A stretch of 64,000 bases of DNA, from assembly GCA_963210315.1 (NCBI GenBank), contig OY723317.1:1240001-1304000 (forward strand), in the 5' to 3' direction. Shown here piece after piece: positions 57,301-64,000 of this stretch. The first letter of the stretch is position 1; every line of letters begins with the position of its first letter. The notes beneath the pieces are model-generated. The model worked only from the letters and a program-made list of their open reading frames with translations, was not told where the DNA came from and searched no databases. Position numbers and translations under genes: made by a program. This DNA is from Rhynchopus euleeides (lineage: Eukaryota > Euglenozoa > Diplonemea > Diplonemida > Diplonemidae).

Positions 57301-58315
57301 GCTTGCGGGGGCGAGAGCTTCGCTTCGTCGGGATGTGTTTGGCTGCGACCGTGCGTACCAGTCCCAGCCACTTGTGGAAGGATTCCTTCGGGTCATTCCA
57401 CTTCGTCACTTTGCGTGACAGCCGTTCCAGCTCCTCAGTGAATGCGGGCCAGTCTGCCGCTGCCCAGTTCCATAGTTGGCGGGCTTTAGCTGCCGGGTGT
57501 GTGGCTGCAGCTGGCGTTCGTGCAAAGGGGACGGTGTATTGTATGGCGAAGTGATCGGACTGCCACTGGTCTAGGGTATTCCAGGTGACCTCCCCCAGCT
57601 CGTAGTGGGCGAAGACAATGTCCGGCGAGGACTTGGAGTCGCGGCGCATGCGTGTGGGGTGGTCAGGGTCGTTGCACAGCGACATGCCGTTGAGGAGGGA
57701 CCAGTGGTACAGGTCTGTTCCCTTGTCGTCGCAGCGCGCATGTTTATCCCAGGCACGGTTGTGGATGTTGAAGTCGCCGGCGATGATGGACTCCGGCGTG
57801 TGTGGTAGCAGGGATGTAGAGAAGTCGTCGCGGCGTGGGTCGTTGCTAGTGCCGACTCCCGAGGGGCGGTATACATTGGTGAAGGTGATAGCGCTTTCTG
57901 GCCCCGTGACGCGCACCGTGAGGGTCTCGGTCACACTGGCGTTTGGTGCGGTGGCAATAAGAGTCGCGTGTAGGTCCTCCCGCACTAGGGTTGCGATCCC
58001 GCCTCCGGAGGTGAGCGTCCCCTTACAGCGCTTCTGGGTGCGGCGTCGGAGAAAGACGGAGTAGCCCGGGAACTTGGGGTCCCCCCCCTGTGCTGCTCGG
58101 AGTTCCTGCAGATGCACTACGTCATACCGCTGGGTTGCGAGGTGGTGCTGGAGCTCCGCCCTTTTTGCCTCGGTGAGTCCGTTGCAGTTCCAGGTCAGGC
58201 ACTTGAGGTGCTGCGCCGGGCCAGGGTTCTGCTCGATGTCACCCGCCCTGAGGAGGAGGTCACGCCCGGTCTCGTAGATGTGGCGCTGCAGGCCTGGAGA
58301 TGGCGGGCCTCCCCG
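54350..58315 (-). CDS. Non-LTR retrotransposon ORF2: 2A, endonuclease, reverse transcriptase, RNase H
   Basis: The frame runs without a stop from 58315 to TGA at 54350-54352, about 1320 codons. It continues the ORF1 frame after a single UGA. Order of parts: a 2A-like peptide (58261-58217); an AP-type endonuclease starting LTWNCNGL with YDVVHLQE, AGDFNIHNRAWD and QSDHFAI (57.55 kb); a reverse transcriptase with SSYRPIALTS, FDLEKAFDKV, NNGVPQGTVLSPLLFN and the catalytic box FADD (56129-56140) in place of the commoner YADD; an RNase H domain with VYTDGS, YQAELVAI, ILTDSQSALNAL and IPSHVGVAGNELADKQA; and a C-terminal CX2C...H...C finger (CQPCLKH ... HLFFGC). The domain order is that of RNase-H-bearing LINE clades such as I/Ingi. 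There is no ATG between the UGA and the endonuclease core, so expression probably depends on ORF1 translation. All catalytic residues I can check are present, so it may be recently active. Confidence 0.95.
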   Translation of the reverse strand, partial: RGGPPSPGLQRHIYETGRDLLLRAGDIEQNPGPAQHLKCLTWNCNGLTEAKRAELQHHLATQRYDVVHLQELRAAQGGDPKFPGYSVFLRRRTQKRCKGTLTSGGGIATLVREDLHATLIATAPNASVTETLTVRVTGPESAITFTNVYRPSGVGTSNDPRRDDFSTSLLPHTPESIIAGDFNIHNRAWDKHARCDDKGTDLYHWSLLNGMSLCNDPDHPTRMRRDSKSSPDIVFAHYELGEVTWNTLDQWQSDHFAIQYTVPFARTPAAATHPAAKARQLWNWAAADWPAFTEELERLSRKVTKWNDPKESFHKWLGLVRTVAAKHIPTKRSSRPRKRWFTSKVKRAIRARNEESRRHAQTAHLSQDDYDKLDKLTTDATNAVLEAKRTTWETRCQAASTSSDLGATFRLVRELDGRKIQQAAFPLVDGGVPVTDPKAKADLLCSHYAKISEGSDQQPQAAHTPQHANDQTPPELSAAEDDFSKEELNAALSELQERKSPGPDDLNNELLMHLGPQARQGLLHVLNLSWNSGILPDAWTRAVIIPILKPGKPATAASSYRPIALTSTACKVLEKMVKRRMEQLMLDDAYPQVEGHCANQAGFQRLRSTTDQLAYITQTATDALSSGKAAVTLYFDLEKAFDKVSKHAVINSVRRKGFPPKFTRWLHNYLSNRRAAAQVHGVRSDYYDFNNGVPQGTVLSPLLFNCVMDDVSRAITASPNIHPAVFADDIAVLVVGDNYTEALSTAQGVISTLAAEIPLHGLQLSPSKCCYTLMGTTPAALGEHRRMELPDGTPLQHESTAKYLGVYIDACHTMTDHVDHVVTTCMRRLSILRMLAGTDWGSSGDTLRQAYLTYVYPILMYAASVYTPGLSTKNLKRLRDVHRMAALIITGCMKNTSTAKLLWESHLRDLDLDFKVAVCTDHERFRRVPHSPGYRAQLNTGNTGGSWLHQARSLVKSSKVDGRTPLLAPLHAAHPIPPWEWNLVLPRVHILATLPGLTAPKAATPKDTLRDLAEQTIQALPTCAWHVYTDGSVSNSTSRQQQGGAGAAVYSMPEGRLRKKLAWPAGLRCISYQAELVAIRESLAHLCTLVSPGETIAILTDSQSALNALLSGPQRARGSTEWDIWRWLNELAQTHDVTTHLRYIPSHVGVAGNELADKQAQIGAFRPQMEPVSLASARVVLRRHIYNDATVPRTDSVYAYRSGIGETRLQRPDLRMEGLTRLGETTIRRLRADHHRLVYDHDIPGTAQPPCQPCLKHAPGHPPPGVSLKHLFFGCPATASARHHLTATNVHNLLLHNCKEALRYLAEAGVTEHGEKDYLNA
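58217..58261 (-). other. 2A-like ribosome-skipping peptide
   Basis: Codons 58261-58217 encode DLLLRAGDIEQNPGP, which fits the 2A consensus D(V/I)ExNPGP with the usual upstream Leu-rich helix. In known 2A peptides the bond between the last Gly and Pro is not formed and translation continues. Here it would free the endonuclease/RT from whatever lies upstream. 2A-like sequences are known at the N-terminus of some trypanosome and animal non-LTR retrotransposons. Confidence 0.9.
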
Positions 58316-58318
58316 TCA
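58310..58318 (-). promoter_or_regulatory. UGA-CGG stop codon, probable readthrough site
   Basis: The ORF1 stop reads AAC TGA CGG on the coding strand, and the downstream frame stays open for about 1320 codons. UGA followed by CGG is one of the contexts known for efficient stop readthrough in plant and animal RNA viruses, often helped by a downstream RNA structure. Alternatives are reassigned UGA or a simple nonsense mutation. Confidence 0.6.
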
Positions 58319-58849
58319 GTTGAAGAGGACCTCTTCGCACTGACGTTTGTGCAACCGCTCCTTCGGGTGCTTTGTGCGCAGGGTTGCGGTCCGGGACGGA
58401 GAGAGTGCCCGGCTCTTCTTCTTGGGGGTTAGCCCCGTGTGGGTTCTGGCCGGGGAGGCGGACTTCGGGGGTGAGCCCTTGGTCCCCCGGTTTGGGGTGG
58501 TGGCGGCCGGCTCGGTCTTTCGGGAGGGGGAGCTGGTGCCCGGCTTGGTGGTCTTCTTCGGTTTTGACTGCGGATGTGCTGCCGCCTCCAGGTGCTGCAG
58601 GCGGGCCTGCATTGCCTGCAGGGCGGCCGCGAACTGTCTCTCCTGGTTCGCGGCCCGCTCCTCTGCAGCGGCTGCCCGCCGCTCTGCCTCGGCAGCACGC
58701 TGTTCCGCCTGCTCGAGGAGGGCTTGCACCCTGGCGAGGTTGGTGGCGGCGGCGGCGGCGGGGTCGGTGGTAGTGGTGGTGGCGTGGGGGGGGCTGGTGA
58801 CAAGAGTGGGGTTTTTTTGACAGCAGTGCAGAGCATACACGGAGGTCAT
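58316..58849 (-). CDS. Non-LTR retrotransposon ORF1, coiled-coil protein
   Basis: The first ATG (58847-58849) gives 177 residues to the UGA at 58316-58318. The frame is open further upstream to about 58921 and includes a Cys-rich stretch (NIVCCRDC). The protein has a Thr/Ala-rich lead, then a strong Ala/Glu/Arg/Gln coiled coil (ARVQALLEQAEQRAAEAE through LQAMQARLQHLEAA), then a Lys/Ser/Pro-rich basic tail. Coiled coil plus basic region is typical of LINE ORF1 proteins, which trimerise and bind RNA. No zinc knuckle or RRM is evident. It lies in the same frame as ORF2. Confidence 0.85.
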   Translation of the reverse strand: MTSVYALHCCQKNPTLVTSPPHATTTTTDPAAAAATNLARVQALLEQAEQRAAEAERRAAAAEERAANQERQFAAALQAMQARLQHLEAAAHPQSKPKKTTKPGTSSPSRKTEPAATTPNRGTKGSPPKSASPARTHTGLTPKKKSRALSPSRTATLRTKHPKERLHKRQCEEVLFN

Positions 58850-59476
58850 TACCCTGTTTCTGATGCAATCCCTGCAACACACAATGTTGGCCTTTTTCTT
58901 TGCCCCGAGGGCAGGTTGCACACCCGGGGGGGGGATGAGCTTCTCTCATGATACCTTCCACTACCACAGAACACACACGGTGGTCTCCTAAGAAGGGAGG
59001 ATGAGATTGTCTTCAGCATTGTGTCACGACGACTTCGTCGTGTTCCGCGAAGTGCCTTTTTTTTGTCAAAGATCAAGCGAATGAAGAGTGGTAAAGGGGG
59101 AGGGGGACTAGAGGGGGCGGTAGTTATGCAATGATATGTAAAAGTCGGAGGGTCATTTCACCCGGACTTGCAGGCAGTGTGTCCCTGAGGCCCCCTGCGA
59201 TCGGTAGAGTTTGGTGGGTTTGGGGGTGGGGGCGCTCCGGACGTGCGCCCTTGTCTTCCAGCAGCACATGAAGTCTTTTGGATTCATACTCAAAATGAGG
59301 GAGGGCGATGCACCCGGGAATAGGTGTGGATGGATGACACCAATGCTCATGGTGTGCTTTATGAACGATCTGAACAGTTTTGAACATTTTTTGGGTGTTC
59401 CCTCTCGCAGCCCCCCTCCCCCCCATCCAGGTGAGAGGGGCTGCTGTTTCCAGTTCGGCATATATGACATTGTACT
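58850..59476. other. Probable 5' region of the retrotransposon and flank
   Basis: The 5' end of the element cannot be fixed from one copy; no target duplication could be identified. No other gene is seen. Confidence 0.4.
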
Positions 59477-59582
59477 GGGGGTCTTCGCTGGGTCGTTTAT
59501 TCTTCGTCAGTTTTCAGCCATTTCGACAGGAAATGCCACCAAAAAAAATGCACTGATAAATCACCCCGGAGCGAAGACCCCC
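59477..59582. mobile_element. MITE of the GGTCTTCGCT family (106 bp)
   Basis: The left end GGGGGTCTTCGCT and right end AGCGAAGACCCCC are perfect complements. The interior matches 30484-30592 (CGTCAGTTTT, CGACAGGAAATG, TGCACTGA). Confidence 0.88.
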
Positions 59583-59941
59583 ATTATCACGCTGTTTTTA
59601 TTTCACCTCGTGCTCTGAGCACTTCACCACCCCCCCACCCCTCCAGACAAGCCACAACACACCCGCATACACGTTCCACACCTCCCCCCAACGCCGGGAG
59701 TGATCAGCCCCCAGCAAGGCGGTGCGACAAAGGAGTATATGCAACTGTGGTGGCTACGTCTTCCGCCTGTTCACCCTCCTGCGAAAGCAAAAGGGATGAC
59801 AAGCAGTGGGGGTGTGGGGGGGTAGGGGCTGGGGGCTATAGGGAGTGTCTATATTTTGCGGAATTTCATCCCGCCAGAAAAATCCCGCAAGCCGAGACAC
59901 ATCTCCTTGGGTTTTGGGCTTTGGGTTGGGGGGGGGGGGGG

Positions 59942-61484
59942 TAGGGGGGGGTCGAAAGCCCCGTTTTTTTGTCCCAAAATGGTGTTTTTCGACATAGCAG
60001 CCGCGGCCCTCTATTTGACCTTCTGACCCCCCAGAACCCACCATACCCCGGTTTTTGGGCCCTAGGAGTCCGATTTTCGGGCTCCCGAGCCCCGGAAAGT
60101 CGATTTTTGATGATGTCAATTTTTCCGTTCCCTATACTGCACCTCCGGGTCATGGCACGGACGCCTGCCACGGGCAGATAGTAAAACACTCTCATCCTGG
60201 GACGTCCGAGCGCACACCATCCTGCGGCTGTGATTTTCTGATGCAACCGCTCATCCGCGCCACAAACAACGTCGTATCCCAACGATTCGGACAGTGAGAA
60301 GATGCCATCGAATACTGCCATCTGACACAGTCGTTGGGTGGCCTGCTATTGAACTCGGAGCTGCCAGGAACAGGGAGGATGTCATCATAGCCGACAGTGA
60401 TGCATTAGTGTTGATGCCCTCATGAGAATGCTCTCTTAGAATGCAAGGCAGGTAAACTGTCCCGACTAAACACTTGCCACTGCTGCCGTTATCTGCGAAG
60501 CATTTCTCCTGTGGATGCAGACAGTCAAGGGAGGTGGAAGAGCGCAGCGAGTACCCAGCTGCAACGCAGAGCCCGAGCTTATCATCAAGGTTCTCTTCTG
60601 GCGCTCAAGACCAGGGTCCTGTGGGACCTGGTCTCAGAACAGTGTCCGGGTATTTATGCTGCACGCGCCTTATGTAAATGACGAGTGCGCGGAACTGGCT
60701 AAAGACGCTGCGAAGGATATGCTCGGGACATTCAAGCGTCCTCCGTACGCTGAGGCGAGGAAGGGGATCAAGGAATCACACAGTGCAACTCTCGCAACAA
60801 CCATTTCACAGAAGAAGTGCGCGGGCTTCGAATGCACGTCCTGAATAATCAGAAAGTCATTGCACGCCCTGCTCAGCAAGCCATGAGCAAGTCGTGAGGG
60901 TTGGTTCGCAAACCCCCCTCCCGACAGAGGAGACCTTTCAACTTACAAAGAGTTCGTTGGCCAGACCAGCATCTCAGTGTCGGAGCAGTGGCCAGTTGTG
61001 CCGCCTGTCCCTTGCAGCCAAGCACCGCACACTGTGCAAGTTGATGACGGTTCCCACTCTGCATCAGTATCCATCTTTGCATGATCTGGCAGTGTATACA
61101 GAGAAGGAGATGGTGGCTGCCCGCATTCAACAGTTTGGTGCGACGCTGGAGTGGGAAGAGGGTCGAAAGATGCAGGATTGGCACCTATGGAGGGTCTTGA
61201 GGACGCAGGGGAGGAAGGGGTGGAGGAGGTCGAGAAAGTGGGCCTGCACATGGGCTGATAGTGGACTGGCGAACCCGTGCGTGACCCTGAGGTGCAGTAT
61301 AGGGAACAAAATTTTGACATCATCAAAAATCGACTTTCCGGGGCTCGGGAGCCCGAAAATCGGACTCCTAGGGCCCAAAAACCGGGGTATGGTGGGTTCT
61401 GGGGGGTCAGAAGGTCAAATAGAGGGCCGCGGCTGCTATGTCGAAAAACCCCATTTTGGGACAGGCTTTCGACCCGCCCTAGGG
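59942..61484. mobile_element. Foldback/TIR element with arms of about 200 bp
   Basis: The left arm (59942-60154) starts TAGGGGGGGTCGAAAGCCCC and the right arm (61285-61480) is its complement, ending GGCTTTCGACCCGCCCTA. The start matches the foldback element at 33034 (TAGGGGGGGTCAAAT), so they may belong to one group. The 1.1-kb spacer has short open frames (such as AELAKDAAKDMLGTFKRPP, plus strand near 60690) but no recognisable transposase. A hAT element sits in its right end. Confidence 0.75.
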
Positions 61485-61892
61485 CTATGATGGGAAGGAA
61501 ACGCGTTTCCATCGAAAAATCGAAAATAAGGAAACGGAAACGGATACGGAAACGGAAACGTTTCCTTATTTTGAGGAAACGCCCTCTTTGCACTGGGGAA
61601 GCAGGGGAAACAACACACGTTGACCACAGTCGCTTGGACTTCCCCTGGTCTGACAGGATCTCCGGACCGGTCCACACTGAAGCCGCGCTTCTTCGAAGTC
61701 TTGGGGGCAGGTTTGGGTGGCCTGTTCCTTCGGTGTGGTGGCCCTTTGTTCGTGCTGGTGTGTGTTGATAACTTTTCCAGTGCAAAATACACAGGCGTTT
61801 CCTTCGGAAGGAAACGCGTTTCCTTCCCGAAATCAAAAATATGGAAACGGAAACGGGAACGGAAACGTTTCCATGTTTCCTTCCCATCATAG
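61485..61892. mobile_element. Non-autonomous hAT-like element (408 bp) with CCCTAGGG duplication
   Basis: The left end CTATGATGGGAAGGAAAC is complementary to the right end GTTTCCTTCCCATCATAG. The perfect 8-bp duplication CCCTAGGG flanks it (61477-61484, 61893-61900). Subterminal arrays of GGAAACGGAAACG parallel the GGATACG arrays of the element at 32417. No transposase. Confidence 0.9.
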
Positions 61893-61900
61893 CCCTAGGG

Positions 61901-63823
61901 GGGGGGGGGGGTGCGGGACGTACAATTCGGGACAGATAATGAAGGAGTGGGGTGATACACACAGAGACCGGGGGTGTGTCCCTCGCTACCATCTACAGCT
62001 GTGCTACAGTTTCCGGCAAACATTTCGCCGTTTCGCATTTTGTTTTGCGGTGCCTTCGCTCCGAAATGCAGAAAGGAGCGGGAGAAGGGTGAGTCGTAGT
62101 CACACCACTACCCTGCTGCAAAGCGACACAGTTCCGACACACAGAACGAAGGCTCCTTTTTATCTCAGAGGGGATACACAGAGAGAGAAAAGAGGGGGCA
62201 GTCTCTGCTGGGTAGTTTCCGGCAATCTAGGACACTTGTCATCAGACGTTTCCGCCATCTCAAACGCATCGTGCTAGCCTCGGGTTCTCCACCCCCCCCA
62301 GCTTCGAGAGATACAACAAAAAAAAGGAGCTTTGCATGGGGGGAGATACAGAGAGAAATGGGAAAAAGAAATAGAAGAGAAAAGCTGCCCTGCCTCAGCA
62401 TGCAGCAAGGAGTCGACAACAGTAATAGGATTGGATACACTTGGGGGGTAGTTGGCTTGGGTAGCAACATTCCGGGGGGGGGGGGGGGGAATGATAATGG
62501 AGAAAAGAGAAGGATATGACCCCTCTGCCTGCCCCTCCTCTGCATGCCTGCACGAGAGGGGGGGTGGGGGAGGTTTGGGTGGGTTTGGGTTGGGGGGTTG
62601 GGGGTTGGGTTGATTTGATTGGGGGTGGAAGAGGGGGAGGGACATGAGCAGGGGCAAAAAAGCTGGGGCCCGTGTGACAGGCAAGGTGATCCCCTTCACG
62701 GGGGGGGGGGGGGGAAGGCTGTGGTCCGAGCTACTGGAGGTGTGCCCCGGCGCAACGGCTCCCCTGCTGGGCAGTGTATCCCCCCCCCCCCCCATAAACC
62801 GTGGTAACCACACACACCGTTCTCCCCTCGCCCCACCTCCTGCGGGAGAAGGGGGGTGGGAAACATGCCTCTGTGTGTAAAAAAAACCACCAGTCCGCAG
62901 CGTGTTTCCCACCTTCCCACCTTGGCGCCGACAACCCAAGGCACCCACGGGGGAGATGGGACACTATAAGGGCCATGCTCCTGCCCCTCACGCCCCACCC
63001 CCCCCCCCCCCTTCTGACGCGGTGGCGGCGGGTTCCCCCCTGCCCCTCCACCATTGCCTTTATTTTTTTGGTGTTGGTCGTCGACAATCCGAGGCACTGT
63101 GAGAGCAAGGCTACTACACAGAGTTGCCATTTTTTCTTCTGAGGCATATGTGGGGCGGGAGGCAGCCCACGAGTTCCCCCCCCCCTCCCCCCTTCCACTG
63201 GGATTCGCCAGGGCCAGTCGGGTGTGACACACAGGACCTTCCCGCCCGCCCCCCCCCCCTCCCCGCCAGTAGGGGGTGTTGATCCCCCCACACCCACTCT
63301 CGGAGCTCGAGCACCTCCATTCACTACCCTCACCTCAGCCCAGCCCCTCCGCCATCCCGACATACACTCTGTATGTCTTTTCTGGCATAGTCAGACCAAC
63401 CCATGCCTGGCTGAGGGACAGTGACGGGCACAACAGGCAGAGCGCTCGTCATCCCCCAGATGGAACCCCCTGCAGCTATGTGTGAAACATGGCTCCAGGG
63501 GGGACGAGGGGGTGTTCTTCTGAGAGGAAAAAGAGGTTTTCTTCTTCTTCTTCTTCTCTTTGGGAGGCGCATTATTTTCTCTCTGACACAGATCAGGGAG
63601 GGAGGGAGGGAGAGACTCCAAGAGGCTGAGAGGGGATGTTTTTTAATGGTTATGTTGTCCTGCGCGTCTTTCTTCTTCTCCTCCTCCTCCATGCGGCACA
63701 CCTTTTTTTGCCCATCCCCCCCTGTGATTATCTCATCACGGCACCCCATCCCGGGGCATCCTGGGGACAGCGCACAGCACACCGCAGCACCTCTCCAACT
63801 CTCCCCTTCTCTGCTCGGCTCCT
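61901..63823. other. Gene-poor, low-complexity stretch
   Basis: Poly-G runs (61897-61910, 62475-62489, 62701-62713), a G/T-rich segment of GGGTTT/GGGTTG type at 62571-62612, poly-C runs and a CTT repeat at 63540-63556. No supported gene. Confidence 0.45.
62049..62156. mobile_element. MITE of the GGCCTTCGCT subfamily, diverged
   Basis: The left part GGTGCCTTCGCTCCGAAATG and right part ACAGAACGAAGGCTCC correspond to the element at 51182-51292, with shared interior (GTGAGTCG, CAAAGCGACACAGTTCCGAC). Confidence 0.65.
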
Positions 63824-64000
63824 CTAAAGCCCATCCGCCGACCTGGCGAGGAGGGTGTCCTGGGTGTGGAGGGTCCTGATCTGGCCGTCGAGGAGGCAGA
63901 GCTTCGAGTCGACCCGGGCGTGTTCCCGCTTGAGGGCGGCGCGGTGTTTGGAGAGGGCGAGAAGTTCGGCGCGGAGGTCGGCAATGCAGTCGCTCTCTGT
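63824..64000 (-). CDS. C-terminal exon of a coiled-coil protein (partial)
   Basis: Reading in from the right edge on the minus strand, the frame encodes SDCIADLRAELLALSKHRAA, then KREHARVDSKLCLLDGQIRT, and ends ARSADGL at TAG (63824-63826). The heptad-like spacing of leucines and charged residues suggests a coiled coil. The gene continues beyond the window. A donor-like AG/GTCGGC lies just before the stop, so the exon could also end there. No family is recognised. Confidence 0.55.
   Translation of the reverse strand, partial: TESDCIADLRAELLALSKHRAALKREHARVDSKLCLLDGQIRTLHTQDTLLARSADGL

Noticed and set aside
62571..62612. Interstitial telomere-like GGGTTT tract
   Set aside because: Irregular mix of GGGTTT, GGGTGG and GGGTTG units over about 40 bp; not a true telomeric repeat.
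1..64000. CRISPR array, operons or Shine-Dalgarno sites
   Set aside because: The DNA is eukaryotic (phase-consistent introns, LINE, hAT elements), and none of the tandem repeats has the repeat-spacer layout.
1..64000. tRNA or rRNA genes
   Set aside because: A visual scan for the GGTTCRA-type B box with a pairing arm and for conserved rRNA blocks found none; a covariance-model search was not possible.

Overview
The window looks like nuclear DNA of a single-celled eukaryote, most likely a microalga or alveolate/stramenopile-type protist. The evidence is one gene with seven exons joined by phase-consistent GT-AG introns, long gene-poor stretches, an EF-hand cyclic-nucleotide-gated channel, an ankyrin/ART/NACHT/WD40 protein, and a heavy load of transposons, foldback elements and long G/C homopolymers. 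The species cannot be fixed from the sequence; a chromerid-like alga is one guess and no more than that.

Layout. 0-2.1 kb is repeats. A WW-domain protein (minus) lies at 2.3-3.6 kb. A hAT deletion derivative sits in a poly-G tract at 3.8-4.8 kb. An intronless YghU-type glutathione transferase (minus) is at 6.4-7.2 kb. A 2.5-kb non-autonomous hAT element occupies 8.3-10.9 kb. A large minus-strand gene for an ankyrin/ART/NACHT/pentapeptide/WD40 protein runs from about 15.9 to 12 kb. A minus-strand ion-channel gene runs from 24.7 to 18.65 kb in seven exons; its first intron carries two transposable elements. From 24.7 to 54 kb I find no convincing host gene. That stretch holds MITEs, two hAT elements, a 1.15-kb foldback element, two large TACATGTA palindromes and tandem repeats. 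A non-LTR retrotransposon (minus) fills 58.9-54.35 kb. A second foldback element with a nested hAT element fills 59.9-61.9 kb. The last exon of a coiled-coil gene enters from the right edge.

Main results. (1) In the non-LTR retrotransposon, ORF1 and ORF2 share one frame and are separated by a single UGA followed by CGG, a known readthrough context. ORF2 then opens with a 2A-like peptide (GDIEQNPGP) before the endonuclease. This suggests stop readthrough plus ribosome skipping. (2) An ADP-ribosyltransferase domain is fused to a NACHT NTPase and nearly identical WD40 repeats, the layout of a STAND sensor-effector. (3) The channel gene combines two EF-hands, a voltage-sensor-like S4, a cyclic-nucleotide-binding domain and a non-canonical pore (TTQGLAN). 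(4) Several transposon families have termini and target-site duplications that can be read directly, including two hAT elements that both duplicate CCCTAGGG.

The genes do not form an operon or an obvious pathway. The window reads as a few host genes in a sea of nested mobile DNA.
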